DNA of 64,000 nucleotides from Aliiroseovarius marinus (GCF_004360145.1 NZ_SAIT01000011.1:62001-126000), one strand, 5' to 3'; positions 44,135 to 53,335 are shown, counted from the stretch's first letter. The notes: generated from the sequence alone by a model not told the origin. A program made the numbers and translations.

Positions 44135-45964
44135 ATGAGGCATTTCGTTCAGAATCCAGTTGCGGATCAAGGGGTTCGCGTGCGCCTGAGGATCCTGGCC
44201 ACAACCGATTTGCACATGAATATCCTGCCCTATGACTATCACGCGGACCGGTCTGTCAGCGGGTGGGGGCTATCACGGACGGCGCAGCTGATCGACGCGG
44301 CGCGCGGGGAAGCGGCCAATGTGATCTTGGTGGATAACGGGGATTGCCTGTATGGCTCGGCGCTGGGCGAGCGCCTGCCCGATGTGGGCAGCGATCCAGT
44401 GCATCCCATGATCCGCGCGATGAACCACCTGAACTATGATGCCATGAACCTGGGCAATCATGATTTCGATCAGGGGCGCGACGCGGTCTTGCGGTCCATT
44501 CGCGGGGCGGATTTCCCTGTGCTAACGGCGAATGCGGACCTGCCTAAAGACGCGGGAATTGCACCCTATGTCTTGCTGCGGCGGCAGGTGGAAGACGATC
44601 ACGGTGGGGTGCAGGTGCTGACGATTGGCGTGATTGGTTTCCTGCCGCCGAACTCTTTGCATCAGGCGCAGATCGACACGCGTGATATTCTGGACACCGC
44701 CCTTCGCTATGTGCCTCAGATGAAGGCGGAAGGCGCAGATGTGATTATCGCGCTGGCCCATAGTGGGTTGGGGGACACAGCGCACAGTGCGGATATGGAG
44801 AACGTGCTGCATCCGCTCTCGACCATTCCGGGGATCGACGCGCTGGTTGGCGGGCATACGCATCAGGTGTTCCCTGCCGAAGGCGCCGAGGATGACGGCT
44901 TTCTGAACGGCATTCCCACGGTCATGCCGGGGTTCTGGGGGTCTCATCTGGGCGTGATTGACCTGTCGATGACCCGTCTTGATGGGCAGTGGAGTGTGTG
45001 TAGCGGCGCGGCCAGCCTGCGCGCGGTGTCGGACGATCCCTGTTGCGAGGCTCCTGAAAATAACACCATTGAGGCGCTGTTTTCGGATCTGCACAACAGC
45101 ACCCGCGCGGCGATGCAGGCGCGGGTTGGGGAAACGGTGCGCCCGCTGAATAACTATTTCACGCTGGTGGGGGCAGACAGCGCCACTCGGTTGGTACAGC
45201 ATGCTATGTTGGACCACGCTCGTTTGTGCAAAGACGCGCTGGGCCTGCCCGATCTGCCGCTTCTGGCCGCCAGTGCGGCCTTCAAGTCCGGGGGTTTTGG
45301 CGGGCCGGACTATTATACGGCCCTTGGTGCGGGAACGCTGACGCAGCGGTCTTTGGCGGACCTTTATATGTTTCCCAACAGCTTTGCGCTGGTAAAGGTG
45401 ACGGGCGCATTCCTGCGCGATTGGCTTGAGCGGTCCTGCAGCATCTTCAATCGGGTTCTGCCGGGACAGAAGGCGGTGCAGCTGAAAGATGACGGCGTGC
45501 CGGGATACATTCACGAGAGCATTCTGGGGCTGACCTATCAGGTTGATCTGACCCAGCCGTCGCGGTTTTCGCCCGCTGGGGCTCTGCGGTCGGCCACCGC
45601 GGGGCGCATCAGGGCGCTGTGTCACGAGGGACGTCCTGTGCGGGATGAGGACCAGTTCCTGCTGGCCACGACGGATTATCGCGTGTTGGGCGGGGGAAAC
45701 TATCCGCTGCCGGTGGCTGAGGACATTCTTCCAGTCGCCCCGATCGAGATTCGCGAGCTGTTGATGGATTATGTTGCCAATCAGGATTGTATCGCGGTCG
45801 AAGCGTCTCCGATCTGGCAGTTTGTGCCCGTCGACGGTGCATCTGTCTGGTTTCGATCCTCGCCACAAGGGCGCGAGGTTGTCCAAGAGTATCCGTGGCT
45901 TCGTCTGAACGAACTGACCGCATGTGATGCGCGTGGATTTACCTGCTACGAGCTACCGCTCTGA
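44135..45964 (+). CDS. 5'-nucleotidase / 2',3'-cyclic nucleotide phosphodiesterase family protein
   Basis: The protein of about 609 residues combines an N-terminal calcineurin-type metallophosphatase domain with a C-terminal 5'-nucleotidase domain. Metal-binding motifs are TTDLHMN, DNGDCLYG, LGNHDFDQG, ALAHSG and GGHTHQVF, and the C-terminal domain has the NSFALVKVTGAFLRDWLE and DYRVLGGGNY segments. The pattern is closest to CpdB. Unlike most CpdB proteins, no signal peptide is visible at any of the plausible starts, so it may be cytoplasmic or use another start. It sits upstream of the SRP RNA gene. Confidence 0.88.
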   Translation: MRHFVQNPVADQGVRVRLRILATTDLHMNILPYDYHADRSVSGWGLSRTAQLIDAARGEAANVILVDNGDCLYGSALGERLPDVGSDPVHPMIRAMNHLNYDAMNLGNHDFDQGRDAVLRSIRGADFPVLTANADLPKDAGIAPYVLLRRQVEDDHGGVQVLTIGVIGFLPPNSLHQAQIDTRDILDTALRYVPQMKAEGADVIIALAHSGLGDTAHSADMENVLHPLSTIPGIDALVGGHTHQVFPAEGAEDDGFLNGIPTVMPGFWGSHLGVIDLSMTRLDGQWSVCSGAASLRAVSDDPCCEAPENNTIEALFSDLHNSTRAAMQARVGETVRPLNNYFTLVGADSATRLVQHAMLDHARLCKDALGLPDLPLLAASAAFKSGGFGGPDYYTALGAGTLTQRSLADLYMFPNSFALVKVTGAFLRDWLERSCSIFNRVLPGQKAVQLKDDGVPGYIHESILGLTYQVDLTQPSRFSPAGALRSATAGRIRALCHEGRPVRDEDQFLLATTDYRVLGGGNYPLPVAEDILPVAPIEIRELLMDYVANQDCIAVEASPIWQFVPVDGASVWFRSSPQGREVVQEYPWLRLNELTACDARGFTCYELPL

Positions 45965-45999
45965 GGCTTGCATCCCTCAGCGCAGCCTCATATATGGAA

Positions 46000-46098
46000 G
46001 GCGAGAGGTTGGCGCGGGTAGGCGCCTCGCCAATATGGTCAGGTCCGGAAGGAAGCAGCCACAACGAGCCCCGTCTGGGTCGTGTTCAGCCTCTCACC
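46000..46098 (+). ncRNA. ffs: Signal recognition particle RNA (4.5S, small bacterial type)
   Basis: The highly conserved apical domain GGTCAGGTCCGGAAGGAAGC-AGCC is at 46037-46060. The arms around it pair: GAGAGGTTGG near 46003 with CAGCCTCTC near 46088-46096, giving a hairpin of about 100 bases. This RNA binds Ffh to form the SRP that targets membrane proteins. The exact ends are estimates from the pairing. It lies between the nucleotidase and rsgA. Confidence 0.93.
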
Positions 46099-46100
46099 TA

Positions 46101-46193
46101 GTTTCAAATCCCCCGGATTTGAAACCCCGACAGGGGAAACGCAGTTTCCCCAAGAGGGACATCGATTTCCCCGACAGATGAAACGCCGTTTCA
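46101..46193 (+). repeat. Three consecutive small palindromes between ffs and rsgA
   Basis: Three perfect hairpins, each with a 3-base loop, follow one another: GTTTCAAATCC/GGATTTGAAAC (46101-46125), GGGGAAAC/GTTTCCCC (46133-46151) and TGAAAC/GTTTCA (46179-46193). All contain the GAAAC/GTTTC core. None ends in a T run, so they are not simple terminators. They lie just after the SRP RNA and about 65 bases ahead of the leader ORF of rsgA. Confidence 0.6.
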
Positions 46194-46257
46194 CACAGTC
46201 GGACCAAAGCCCGCGCGGCGATCCCCCACATTCGCCCGCAATTGAACGGAGTGTTTC

Positions 46258-46293
46258 ATGCGTGTTCTACCGGCCCATCAGGACGCCCAATGA
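46258..46293 (+). CDS. Possible 11-codon leader ORF coupled to rsgA
   Basis: The mini-ORF MRVLPAHQDAQ has a GGAG at the ideal distance (6 bases) upstream of its ATG. Its TGA stop overlaps the rsgA ATG in the sequence ATGA. The rsgA start itself has no ribosome binding site, so ribosomes ending here could re-initiate at rsgA. The peptide has no recognisable function. Confidence 0.45.
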   Translation: MRVLPAHQDAQ

Positions 46294-47321
46294 CGCTGGC
46301 GCTTGTGGATCTAGGCTGGTCGCCCGCGTTTGAACAGGAACGCGCCGAACATCCAGACACGCTGACCCCTTATCGACTGACCGAAATCCACCGCGCGCAG
46401 ATGTCTGCGTTGGGTGAAGCTGGCGCTGTAACGCTGACGACGCCGAAATTCTCGGCCGGTGAACTGGCGGTGGGCGACTGGATTCTGGCCGACCCGGAAA
46501 TGCGTATTCAGCATATCCTTGAGCGTCGGTCTTTGTTGCAGAGGCGTGGCGCGGGGACGGACGCCCATGTGCAGTTGATCGCGGCCAACGTGGACACGCT
46601 GTTCATCGTGACTTCGTGTAACGACGACTTCAACATCGCGCGGCTGGAACGGTTTTTGGCCTTGGCGCACGAGGCCGGGTGCTATCCAGTACTGGTGCTG
46701 ACCAAGGCCGACCTGTGCGACGATCCCCGCGACTACGAGCGTGAGGCGCAGGCGTTGGACCCGATGCTGACGATCCTGACGGTGAATGCGCGCGATCCTG
46801 ACAGCGCGGCCGAAGTCGCGGCGTGGTGTAAAGCGCCGCAAACCGCCGCCTTCATTGGCTCGTCTGGCGTGGGGAAAACCACCCTGACCAACGCATTGAC
46901 CGGAGGTGACGCCGCGACGGGCGCAATCCGCGAGGATGACGCCAGAGGGCGCCACGTGACCACTGCGCGCTCGATGCGCCCGATGTTGCAAGGCGGGTGG
47001 ATCATCGACATGCCGGGCATGCGCGCGCTGCGGCTGTTGGACTCGCGCGAGGGTATCGACAACGTATTCGACGATCTGGCCGAGCTGGAAGCGCAATGCC
47101 GCTTTTCTGACTGTGCACATGAAACCGAGCCGGGTTGCGCTGTACAGGCTGCCATCGCGGCGGGGGATCTGGATCTAGAACGGTTGGATCGCTGGATGAA
47201 GCTGCGCAAGGGCGAGAAGAAGAACTCGGAAACCGTGGCGCAGTCGCGGTCACGGGAGAAGAAGTTTTCGAAAATGGTCAACGCGCATGTGCGTGGGGCG
47301 GGCAAGCGGAAAGGTCGTTAG
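46290..47321 (+). CDS. rsgA: Ribosome small-subunit maturation GTPase RsgA
   Basis: The 343-residue circularly permuted GTPase checks and matures the 30S subunit. The motifs occur in permuted order: TKADL (G4), GSSGVGKTTLTNAL (G1), GRHVTTARSM (G2) and DMPGMRALRL (G3). The N-terminal OB-fold precedes them, and the C-terminal zinc site is CRFSDCAHETEPGC. The last 40 residues are basic. The ATG at 46290 gives the family-like start MTLALVDLGW. It lacks a ribosome binding site and overlaps the leader ORF. An upstream in-frame TTG (46242) is less likely. Confidence 0.93.
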   Translation: MTLALVDLGWSPAFEQERAEHPDTLTPYRLTEIHRAQMSALGEAGAVTLTTPKFSAGELAVGDWILADPEMRIQHILERRSLLQRRGAGTDAHVQLIAANVDTLFIVTSCNDDFNIARLERFLALAHEAGCYPVLVLTKADLCDDPRDYEREAQALDPMLTILTVNARDPDSAAEVAAWCKAPQTAAFIGSSGVGKTTLTNALTGGDAATGAIREDDARGRHVTTARSMRPMLQGGWIIDMPGMRALRLLDSREGIDNVFDDLAELEAQCRFSDCAHETEPGCAVQAAIAAGDLDLERLDRWMKLRKGEKKNSETVAQSRSREKKFSKMVNAHVRGAGKRKGR

Positions 47322-47407
47322 CTCGCTTCGCGAGCCTGAGGGGCTTAGCCCCCTGCGAAACCCCTGCGGGCTTTCACATTCCCCCAAGGTATTTAGGACA
47401 AGAAAAT
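47321..47407 (+). repeat. Dispersed hairpin-plus-tail element, copy C
   Basis: Beginning with the last base of the rsgA stop codon: GCTCGC-TTC-GCGAGC, CTGAG, GGGGC-TTA-GCCCC, a CCCCTGCGGG segment, then the tail TTCCCCCAAGGTATTTAGGA followed by CAAGAAAAT. It matches copies A and B in order and sequence. It lies between convergent rsgA and the phosphatase gene. Confidence 0.7.
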
Positions 47408-47412
47408 AAGGG

Positions 47413-47898
47413 TTAGAGCTGGCTGGCCCAAGCGTACTGTGCGTCGGTTTCGACAGCGCAGGGGCGGGCTGCGCGCAGGCGGGTGAGGGCTGTGGCGGGC
47501 TCTTCCCTGGCTTCGCAGAGAATGCGTAGGAGCATCATGCCGGACCGCCCGCAACCGCCTTTGCAATGGGCCAGCACTTTGCCGCCTTGGGCAAGGATGC
47601 GGTGGGTGGTGGGGGATATGTCGCTCCAGCTGGCGATGATTTTGGCAGTGGGGGCGCCGAAATCCTGAATGGGCAGGTGGTGCCAGATGACGCCAGCCTG
47701 TGTGAGGTCGCGGCCCAGATCGGCACCGCCAAAGCTTTGCATCTCGCGCGTGGTGGTCATGGTCAGCACCATATCAGGTGACCAGTCGAGCAGGGTTTCC
47801 AAGTCTTCGCGGTAATCTCCGCTGCGACCGGGGATGGGGCAGATGCCAAGGGTTCCGTTGCCTGCGGGCAGGTGTGCGATGGGGAAAAGTGGTTCCAT
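47413..47898 (-). CDS. Dual-specificity-type protein phosphatase
   Basis: This 161-residue protein has the cysteine-dependent phosphatase signature HCKGGCGRSG (His111, Cys112, Arg118), and an upstream WSDISPTTHRIL helix with the general-acid loop likely at LPIQDFGAP. The size and motif fit the bacterial dual-specificity or tyrosine phosphatase group. The substrate is unknown. The start MEPLFPIAHLP is set at 47898, since the longer frame runs into the divergent dnaX gene. It is convergent with rsgA. Confidence 0.85.
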   Translation of the reverse strand: MEPLFPIAHLPAGNGTLGICPIPGRSGDYREDLETLLDWSPDMVLTMTTTREMQSFGGADLGRDLTQAGVIWHHLPIQDFGAPTAKIIASWSDISPTTHRILAQGGKVLAHCKGGCGRSGMMLLRILCEAREEPATALTRLRAARPCAVETDAQYAWASQL

Positions 47899-48006
47899 GC
47901 GTTTGGCGTAGCACGCAGAAAGCCATCCGCCAATTGGCTTTCGGTGGACGGCGCGGCTTTGGCCGCATAGTCTGGCCCGGACACGAATCCGGCCCGAAGG
48001 CATTCC

Positions 48007-49767
48007 ATGACCGACACGCAATCTGACGCCCCCGCCTATCAGGTTCTGGCGCGTAAATATCGCCCTGAAACCTTTGCCGATCTGGTCGGGCAAGAGGCGA
48101 TGGTCCGCACGCTGAAAAATGCGTTCGAGGCGGATAGGATTGCGCAAGCCTTTGTGATGACCGGCATTCGCGGGGTCGGTAAGACGACCACGGCGCGGAT
48201 TATCGCCAAGGGGATGAACTGCATCGGCCCGGATGGGCAGGGTGGCCCGACCGTTGAGCCCTGTGGCGAGTGTGAGCACTGCGTTGCGATTGCCGAAGGG
48301 CGGCACGTGGACGTGATGGAGATGGACGCAGCATCGCGCACCGGGGTTGGCGACATTCGTGAAATCATTGAAAGCGTGCATTACCGGGCGGCCTCGGCCC
48401 GTTATAAGATCTACATCATCGATGAGGTTCACATGCTGTCGACCAGTGCGTTCAACGCGCTGTTGAAGACGCTGGAAGAGCCACCGGCACATGTGAAGTT
48501 CATCTTTGCGACGACCGAGATTCGCAAGGTTCCGGTCACCGTTCTGTCCCGTTGTCAGCGTTTTGACCTGCGTCGGATTGAACCTGAAGACATGCTGGCC
48601 ATGCTGCGCCGGATTGCCGATGCCGAGGGCGCTGAGATTGCGGATGATGCGCTGGCACTGATCACGCGGGCGGCCGAGGGTTCTGCCCGCGACGCGCAGT
48701 CATTGCTGGATCAGGCGATTTCGCACGGGGCGGGGGAAACCACCGCCGATCAGGTGCGCGCGATGCTGGGCTTGGCAGACCGTGGCCGGGTTTTGGACTT
48801 GTTTGATATGATCCTGAAGGGTGACGCTGCGGGTGCGTTGACCGAGCTGGGCGCGCAATATGCCGACGGGGCCGACCCGATGGCGGTGCTGCGCGATCTG
48901 GCCGAGGTTTCGCACTGGGTCAGCGTTATCAAAATCACGCCGGAAGCGGTCGAGGATCCGACGGTCTCGCCTGACGAGCGCACGCGTGGGCAGCAGATGG
49001 CGCAGGCTTTGCCGATGCGCGTGTTGGCGCGAATGTGGCAGATGCTTTTGACCTCGATCGAGGAAGTGGGCCGTGCGCCCAACGCGATGATGGCGGCGGA
49101 AATGGCGGTTATTCGTCTGACCCATGTGGCTGATCTACCCTCGCCGGAAGAACTGGTGCGTAAGTTGAAAGACCACCCCACGCCACCCGCAGGGCCGGGT
49201 GGTGGCGGTGGAATGCCCGCTGGTGGCGGAGCGCCAATGGGTGCGCCAGCCATGTCGACGCAATCTATGCCCTCGGGACCGGGGGGCGGGGCGACTGCCT
49301 TGGCCGTGGCGGCGGATGCCGAAACCTCGCTTGCGCGATATGCGCGGTTCGAGGATGTGGTCGAGTTGATCCGCACCAATCGCGACGTGAAACTGTTGGT
49401 TGAGGTCGAGGGCGGCGTGCGTCTGGCATCCTACCAGCCGGGACGGATCGAGTTTACGCCCTCAGACGACGCGCCGCAGGATCTGGCCGCGCGTCTGGCG
49501 CAGCGCCTGCATGGCTGGACTGGTGTGCGCTGGGGCGTGACGCTGGTCAATGGCTGCGAGGCGCCGACCATCACCGAAACCCGCGATGGCGAAAAGCTGG
49601 CGCTGGAGGAAGAGGCCAAGGCGCATCCCTTGGTGCAGGCCGTGATCGCCGCCTTCCCAAAGGCGCGCATCACCGAAATCCGATCTGCCGAGGATATGGT
49701 GCAGGAGGCCGCCGAAGAAGGCCTGGCCGAGGTCGAAGACGAATGGGACCCGTTCGAGGAAGACTAA
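48007..49767 (+). CDS. dnaX: DNA polymerase III subunit gamma/tau
   Basis: The 586-residue clamp-loader ATPase has Walker A GIRGVGKTTTARII, a zinc module (CIGPDGQGGPTVEPCGECEHC), Walker B-like IYIIDEVHMLS and the sensor FATTEIRKVPVTVLSRCQRFDLRR. A Gly/Pro/Met-rich linker (about 395-425) leads to the tau-type C-terminal domain (about 435-586), which ends in an acidic tail. It loads the sliding clamp and couples polymerase to helicase. It is the first gene of the conserved dnaX-ybaB-recR group. Confidence 0.96.
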   Translation: MTDTQSDAPAYQVLARKYRPETFADLVGQEAMVRTLKNAFEADRIAQAFVMTGIRGVGKTTTARIIAKGMNCIGPDGQGGPTVEPCGECEHCVAIAEGRHVDVMEMDAASRTGVGDIREIIESVHYRAASARYKIYIIDEVHMLSTSAFNALLKTLEEPPAHVKFIFATTEIRKVPVTVLSRCQRFDLRRIEPEDMLAMLRRIADAEGAEIADDALALITRAAEGSARDAQSLLDQAISHGAGETTADQVRAMLGLADRGRVLDLFDMILKGDAAGALTELGAQYADGADPMAVLRDLAEVSHWVSVIKITPEAVEDPTVSPDERTRGQQMAQALPMRVLARMWQMLLTSIEEVGRAPNAMMAAEMAVIRLTHVADLPSPEELVRKLKDHPTPPAGPGGGGGMPAGGGAPMGAPAMSTQSMPSGPGGGATALAVAADAETSLARYARFEDVVELIRTNRDVKLLVEVEGGVRLASYQPGRIEFTPSDDAPQDLAARLAQRLHGWTGVRWGVTLVNGCEAPTITETRDGEKLALEEEAKAHPLVQAVIAAFPKARITEIRSAEDMVQEAAEEGLAEVEDEWDPFEED

Positions 49768-49833
49768 GCGCGACCTTGTATCACAGGCGCGCCGCCCGTA
49801 TCTAATCCTCACGTGACATAACAGGAGCATCAC

Positions 49834-50178
49834 ATGTTCAAAGGACTGGGCGGTCTCGGCGATATGGCCGGGATGATGAAGAAAGCGCAGGAAATGCAGG
49901 CCAAGATGGCCGAGCTGCAAGAGAACCTCGAGACGATGACCGTCGTGGGTGAAAGCGGCGCGGGTCTGGTCAAAGCGACCGCCACGGCCAAAGGTGTGCT
50001 GACCGGTCTGGACATCGATCCCACCATTTTCAACCCCGATGAAAAAGAAGTGGTCGAGGATCTGATCCTTGCCGCGATCAAGGATGCTCAGGCCAAGGCG
50101 GCGCAGCGTTCGGAAAGCGAAATGTCGCGTCTGACGGAAGAGCTGGGCCTGCCCAAAGACATGAACCTGCCGTTCTAA
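49834..50178 (+). CDS. YbaB/EbfC family nucleoid-associated protein
   Basis: The 114-residue DNA-binding protein of the YbaB/EbfC family begins MFKGLGGLGDMAGMMKKAQEMQAKMAELQENLE, the usual glycine-rich start and first long helix. The central GLVKATATAKGVLTGLDIDP strands and the C-terminal helices are complete. It lies 66 bases after dnaX and abuts recR, as in most bacteria. A CAGGAG precedes the ATG. Confidence 0.94.
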   Translation: MFKGLGGLGDMAGMMKKAQEMQAKMAELQENLETMTVVGESGAGLVKATATAKGVLTGLDIDPTIFNPDEKEVVEDLILAAIKDAQAKAAQRSESEMSRLTEELGLPKDMNLPF

Positions 50179-50775
50179 ATGTCAGAAGCACCGCGCGATA
50201 TCGAGAACCTGATCGAGCTGATGGCGAAGCTGCCGGGGCTCGGTCCGCGTTCTGCCCGTCGGGCGGTGCTTTACCTGATCCGCAAACGTGCGCTGGTGCT
50301 GACGCCCTTGGCGGATGCGATGCAGGCGGTGGCGGAAACCGCGCGGGAATGCGTGACCTGCGGCAATGTCTCGACCTCGGATCGCTGCGACATCTGCGTG
50401 TCTGAAAAGCGTGCCACCGGCGAGATTTGCGTGGTCGAGGATGTGGCCGACCTGTGGGCGATGGAGCGCGCAGGTCTGTTCAAGGGCCGATATCACGTGC
50501 TGGGCGGAACGTTGTCAGCGCTGGATGCCGTCGGCCCCGAGGATCTGGGCATTCCGCGTCTGGTGCAACGTGTTGTTGATGACAACATCAGCGAGGTCAT
50601 CTTGGCCCTGAACGCCACCGTCGATGGTCAGACCACTGCGCATTATATTGCTGACGAGCTTGAGGGCTGCTGTCTGGTCTCGTCGCTGGCCCAAGGTGTG
50701 CCCATCGGGGGCGAGCTGGATTATCTGGACGAGGGTACGATCTCGGCCGCGTTGTCTGCACGCAAGCGGATGTAA
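50179..50775 (+). CDS. recR: Recombination protein RecR
   Basis: The 198-residue protein acts with RecF and RecO in loading RecA at gaps. The N-terminal helix-hairpin-helix [18 protein letters not shown] is followed by a zinc finger ([16 protein letters not shown]), then a Toprim domain ([16 protein letters not shown]) and the Walker B-like region. The start codon directly follows the ybaB stop codon, so translation is coupled. The length is normal. Confidence 0.96.
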   Translation: MSEAPRDIENLIELMAKLPGLGPRSARRAVLYLIRKRALVLTPLADAMQAVAETARECVTCGNVSTSDRCDICVSEKRATGEICVVEDVADLWAMERAGLFKGRYHVLGGTLSALDAVGPEDLGIPRLVQRVVDDNISEVILALNATVDGQTTAHYIADELEGCCLVSSLAQGVPIGGELDYLDEGTISAALSARKRM

Positions 50776-50782
50776 CTGCGGC

Positions 50783-53335
50783 TTAGAACTGATCCAGCAG
50801 ACGTTCCAAATAATCGCGTTCCAATTGCGGGCGGTCTGACTCGCCCGAGCGTTTGCGCAATTCCTGCATCAACTCTTCGGCCCGGCGATAGATTTCGTCC
50901 GTGTCGCCCAAAGGACTGTCGGTCGAGGTCGCGCCGCCGCGTCCTGATGCGCTACGTCCTAGCGGATCCTGATCAGAGGCCTGATTACTTTCGCCCGGGT
51001 TTTCACCCTGCTGACCGTTTTCGCGCGCCTGTTGATTGGCCATCGCCTGATCAAACTGGCGCAGACCCTCGCGCATCGCTTCCATTGCGTCGGCTTGTTG
51101 GTTCAGCGCCTCGGGGATGTCGCCTTGTTCCAGCGCATCGGCGGCCTGCCCCATCGCGCGGCCCGCTTCGTCCAGCGCGTCACGGGCGGCTTGTCCTGCG
51201 GGATCACCCGCGCCGGGCAGGTTGCGTCTTTGGGCGTCTAGCTGGTCTTGAAGGGCACGCTGCCGATCCGCAAGGCTGGTGCCGGGATCGCCGCCACGGC
51301 CTTGGCTGTCTTGACCTTCCTGCGCGCCGCCCTGTCCATCCTGACCCTGCTCGCCGCCCGAACCCTCGTGGCTTTGCCCGCGTCCCTGACCACCGTCTCG
51401 CCCTTCGTTTTCCTGATTCTCACCGGCCTGAGACCCTTGCCCCTGTTCCTGAAGGTCGCGGAAGGCCCGGTCCGACAGGCCCTGCTGCTGGCGCATGGTC
51501 TCGCGCAGCTCGTCGCGCGCGGCTTCGCCGGGGCGCTGACTTTCGCCGCCGCGCTGGGCCTGCATGTTCTCCATCATCCGGCGCATCTGATCGAGCAGCT
51601 CCATCGCTTCCTCGGTACGGCCTTCGCGCATCAGCTCTTCGATCCGGTCCATCATCGCGTCCAGGTCGGATTGGCTGAGTTCGATCGCATTATCAGGCTG
51701 CGGCGCGTTGGGGTCGCCTTCGGGGGCTTGCTGCGCCAGTTGATCCATATAATCCCGCATCGCGTCGCGGTATTCGTCCATCAGCTCGGCCAGTTCTTCG
51801 GGCGTGGCGCCGTCGCGCATGGCTTGTTCCAGACGCCGCTGCGCCTCTTCCATGCGGGCGCGGGCGTCGTCCAGCTGACCGTCTTCCAGCTCGACCGCTA
51901 CATCCCACAGGACCTGCGCCACCTCGTCCCGCAGGTCGCCGGGGACACCGCCTGCCACATCGGAAAAGGCCAGCCCCGCCTCGAGCCGCCGGATCGCGCC
52001 GCGCAGTTGCAGATAAATGCCTTCAGGCAGGGACAGGTCTTCGGGGTGGAACAGCGTCGCACGCAGTACTTGCGAGACGCGTCGAGCGTTGGCGCGGTTC
52101 CACATAAGGTCGCGGCGCTGTTCGATCAGCGCCTTGGCCATCGGATTCAGAAAGCGGCGGGCGGGCAGAATCATCGGGTAGGGCTGGCTGTCACCCTCCT
52201 GATCCGCCCCGTCCTGTGCGACAAAGGTGAGCGTCACGGGAAGGCCTGCGAAGGGATGTTCGACCAGATTTTCCTGAAGCGTGCCTTCGATCAATTTGCG
52301 CGCCCCGCGATAGGGCAGGGGCAGGTCGACAGCGACCTCAGGCCGGGGTTCCGGGTCGATGGACAGCCCATGCGCGCGTGTGACATCGTCCAGCGACAGG
52401 GTGATGATGACGGCGCCCCCGGTGATGCCATAGTCATCGGTGGCCACGAAATTGAGCGTGAAATCCCCGTTCAATTGCCGGGTCAGCGGTCCGCTTGGGC
52501 GGATGGTCGGGGGCGTATCCTGTAGCGCAGTCAGCGTCCAACTGCGCGCCGTTGGGCCATCGATGGACAACGTACCGCTGCGGGTGATCCGTTGGCTGAG
52601 GCTCGAGGCCGCGCCCGCTTCACTGTCCAGAACTGATCCGGTGAAAGCCAAGGCCAGAGGGTCGCCATAGCGGCGCAGGGTCAGACGGCTGTCCTTCGGG
52701 ATGGTCAACGCGCCATCGGGTTGGTCATCAAGATAGAGGCTGGGTTGCCCGGTATAGGATGGCGGCTCGATCCAACCTTCCCAACTGGCGGCAACCTGCG
52801 CCGCCGCGCCTTGTGTGCCTGTGGGCGTTGTGCTGTTCCACGGGCCGAACCCAATCGCCATGACCGCCCCGGTCGCCGCAATCAGCCGCAACGCATAGGG
52901 GTCTTTTCCCGCCACTCGCAGATCGGGCGGGGCCGCCTGCACCTCGTCCAGACGTGCCAGCATTCGATCCTGATGCGCCTGCCACAACTGGGCCGAGGCC
53001 GCGTCGCCTACACCGGTCGCCTGATCATCTTGAACTGCAGCAATCGGGTGGCCGGTCAGGTTGTCATCCAAACGCCGGAGCGCATGGCCTGACGTTGGCC
53101 AGACAAAGCGGCGCGTGGCGCGGATAAGGAAGATCAGCGCGGCGAGGACAAGCACCATAGGCACCGCCCAGCCCCGCAACCCACCGAAGCCTGCCAACGC
53201 AATCGTGACCAAGATGACACTCGCCAAAGGCCATCCGACCTGCCAGAGCCGTTCCAAAACCATCCCGCCCCTTGTCAACGCCAAGGGCCAACGAAGGCGC
53301 TTTTGCACCTTCTGGGACAGGTCGGGCCGGGTCAC
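50783..53335 (-). CDS. DUF4175 / TIGR02302 family large membrane protein
   Basis: This large alphaproteobacterial protein has an unknown function. The first 75 residues hold two membrane helices in the pattern RWPLALTRGGMVLERLWQVGW, LASVILVTIALAGF and LAALIFLIRATRRFVWP. A further helix lies near residues 150-165, followed by a periplasmic beta-rich part. The C-terminal 350 residues are helical and then extremely rich in Gln, Gly, Asp and Glu (QGQGSQAGENQENEG-type stretches), probably disordered. The start is uncertain: the GTG at 53335 is preferred because it avoids overlap with lysA, but the frame remains open to 53422. It follows lysA on the same strand. Confidence 0.75.
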   Translation of the reverse strand: MTRPDLSQKVQKRLRWPLALTRGGMVLERLWQVGWPLASVILVTIALAGFGGLRGWAVPMVLVLAALIFLIRATRRFVWPTSGHALRRLDDNLTGHPIAAVQDDQATGVGDAASAQLWQAHQDRMLARLDEVQAAPPDLRVAGKDPYALRLIAATGAVMAIGFGPWNSTTPTGTQGAAAQVAASWEGWIEPPSYTGQPSLYLDDQPDGALTIPKDSRLTLRRYGDPLALAFTGSVLDSEAGAASSLSQRITRSGTLSIDGPTARSWTLTALQDTPPTIRPSGPLTRQLNGDFTLNFVATDDYGITGGAVIITLSLDDVTRAHGLSIDPEPRPEVAVDLPLPYRGARKLIEGTLQENLVEHPFAGLPVTLTFVAQDGADQEGDSQPYPMILPARRFLNPMAKALIEQRRDLMWNRANARRVSQVLRATLFHPEDLSLPEGIYLQLRGAIRRLEAGLAFSDVAGGVPGDLRDEVAQVLWDVAVELEDGQLDDARARMEEAQRRLEQAMRDGATPEELAELMDEYRDAMRDYMDQLAQQAPEGDPNAPQPDNAIELSQSDLDAMMDRIEELMREGRTEEAMELLDQMRRMMENMQAQRGGESQRPGEAARDELRETMRQQQGLSDRAFRDLQEQGQGSQAGENQENEGRDGGQGRGQSHEGSGGEQGQDGQGGAQEGQDSQGRGGDPGTSLADRQRALQDQLDAQRRNLPGAGDPAGQAARDALDEAGRAMGQAADALEQGDIPEALNQQADAMEAMREGLRQFDQAMANQQARENGQQGENPGESNQASDQDPLGRSASGRGGATSTDSPLGDTDEIYRRAEELMQELRKRSGESDRPQLERDYLERLLDQF

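Noticed and set aside
44522-45886. 454-codon open frame on the minus strand
   Set aside because: It is antisense to the metallophosphatase gene and has Arg/Gln/His-rich shadow composition without motifs.
51238-51423. Repetitive Gln/Gly/Glu-coding region considered as a collagen-like or phase-variable repeat
   Set aside because: The unit is irregular at DNA level; it is the low-complexity C-terminal region typical of DUF4175-type proteins.
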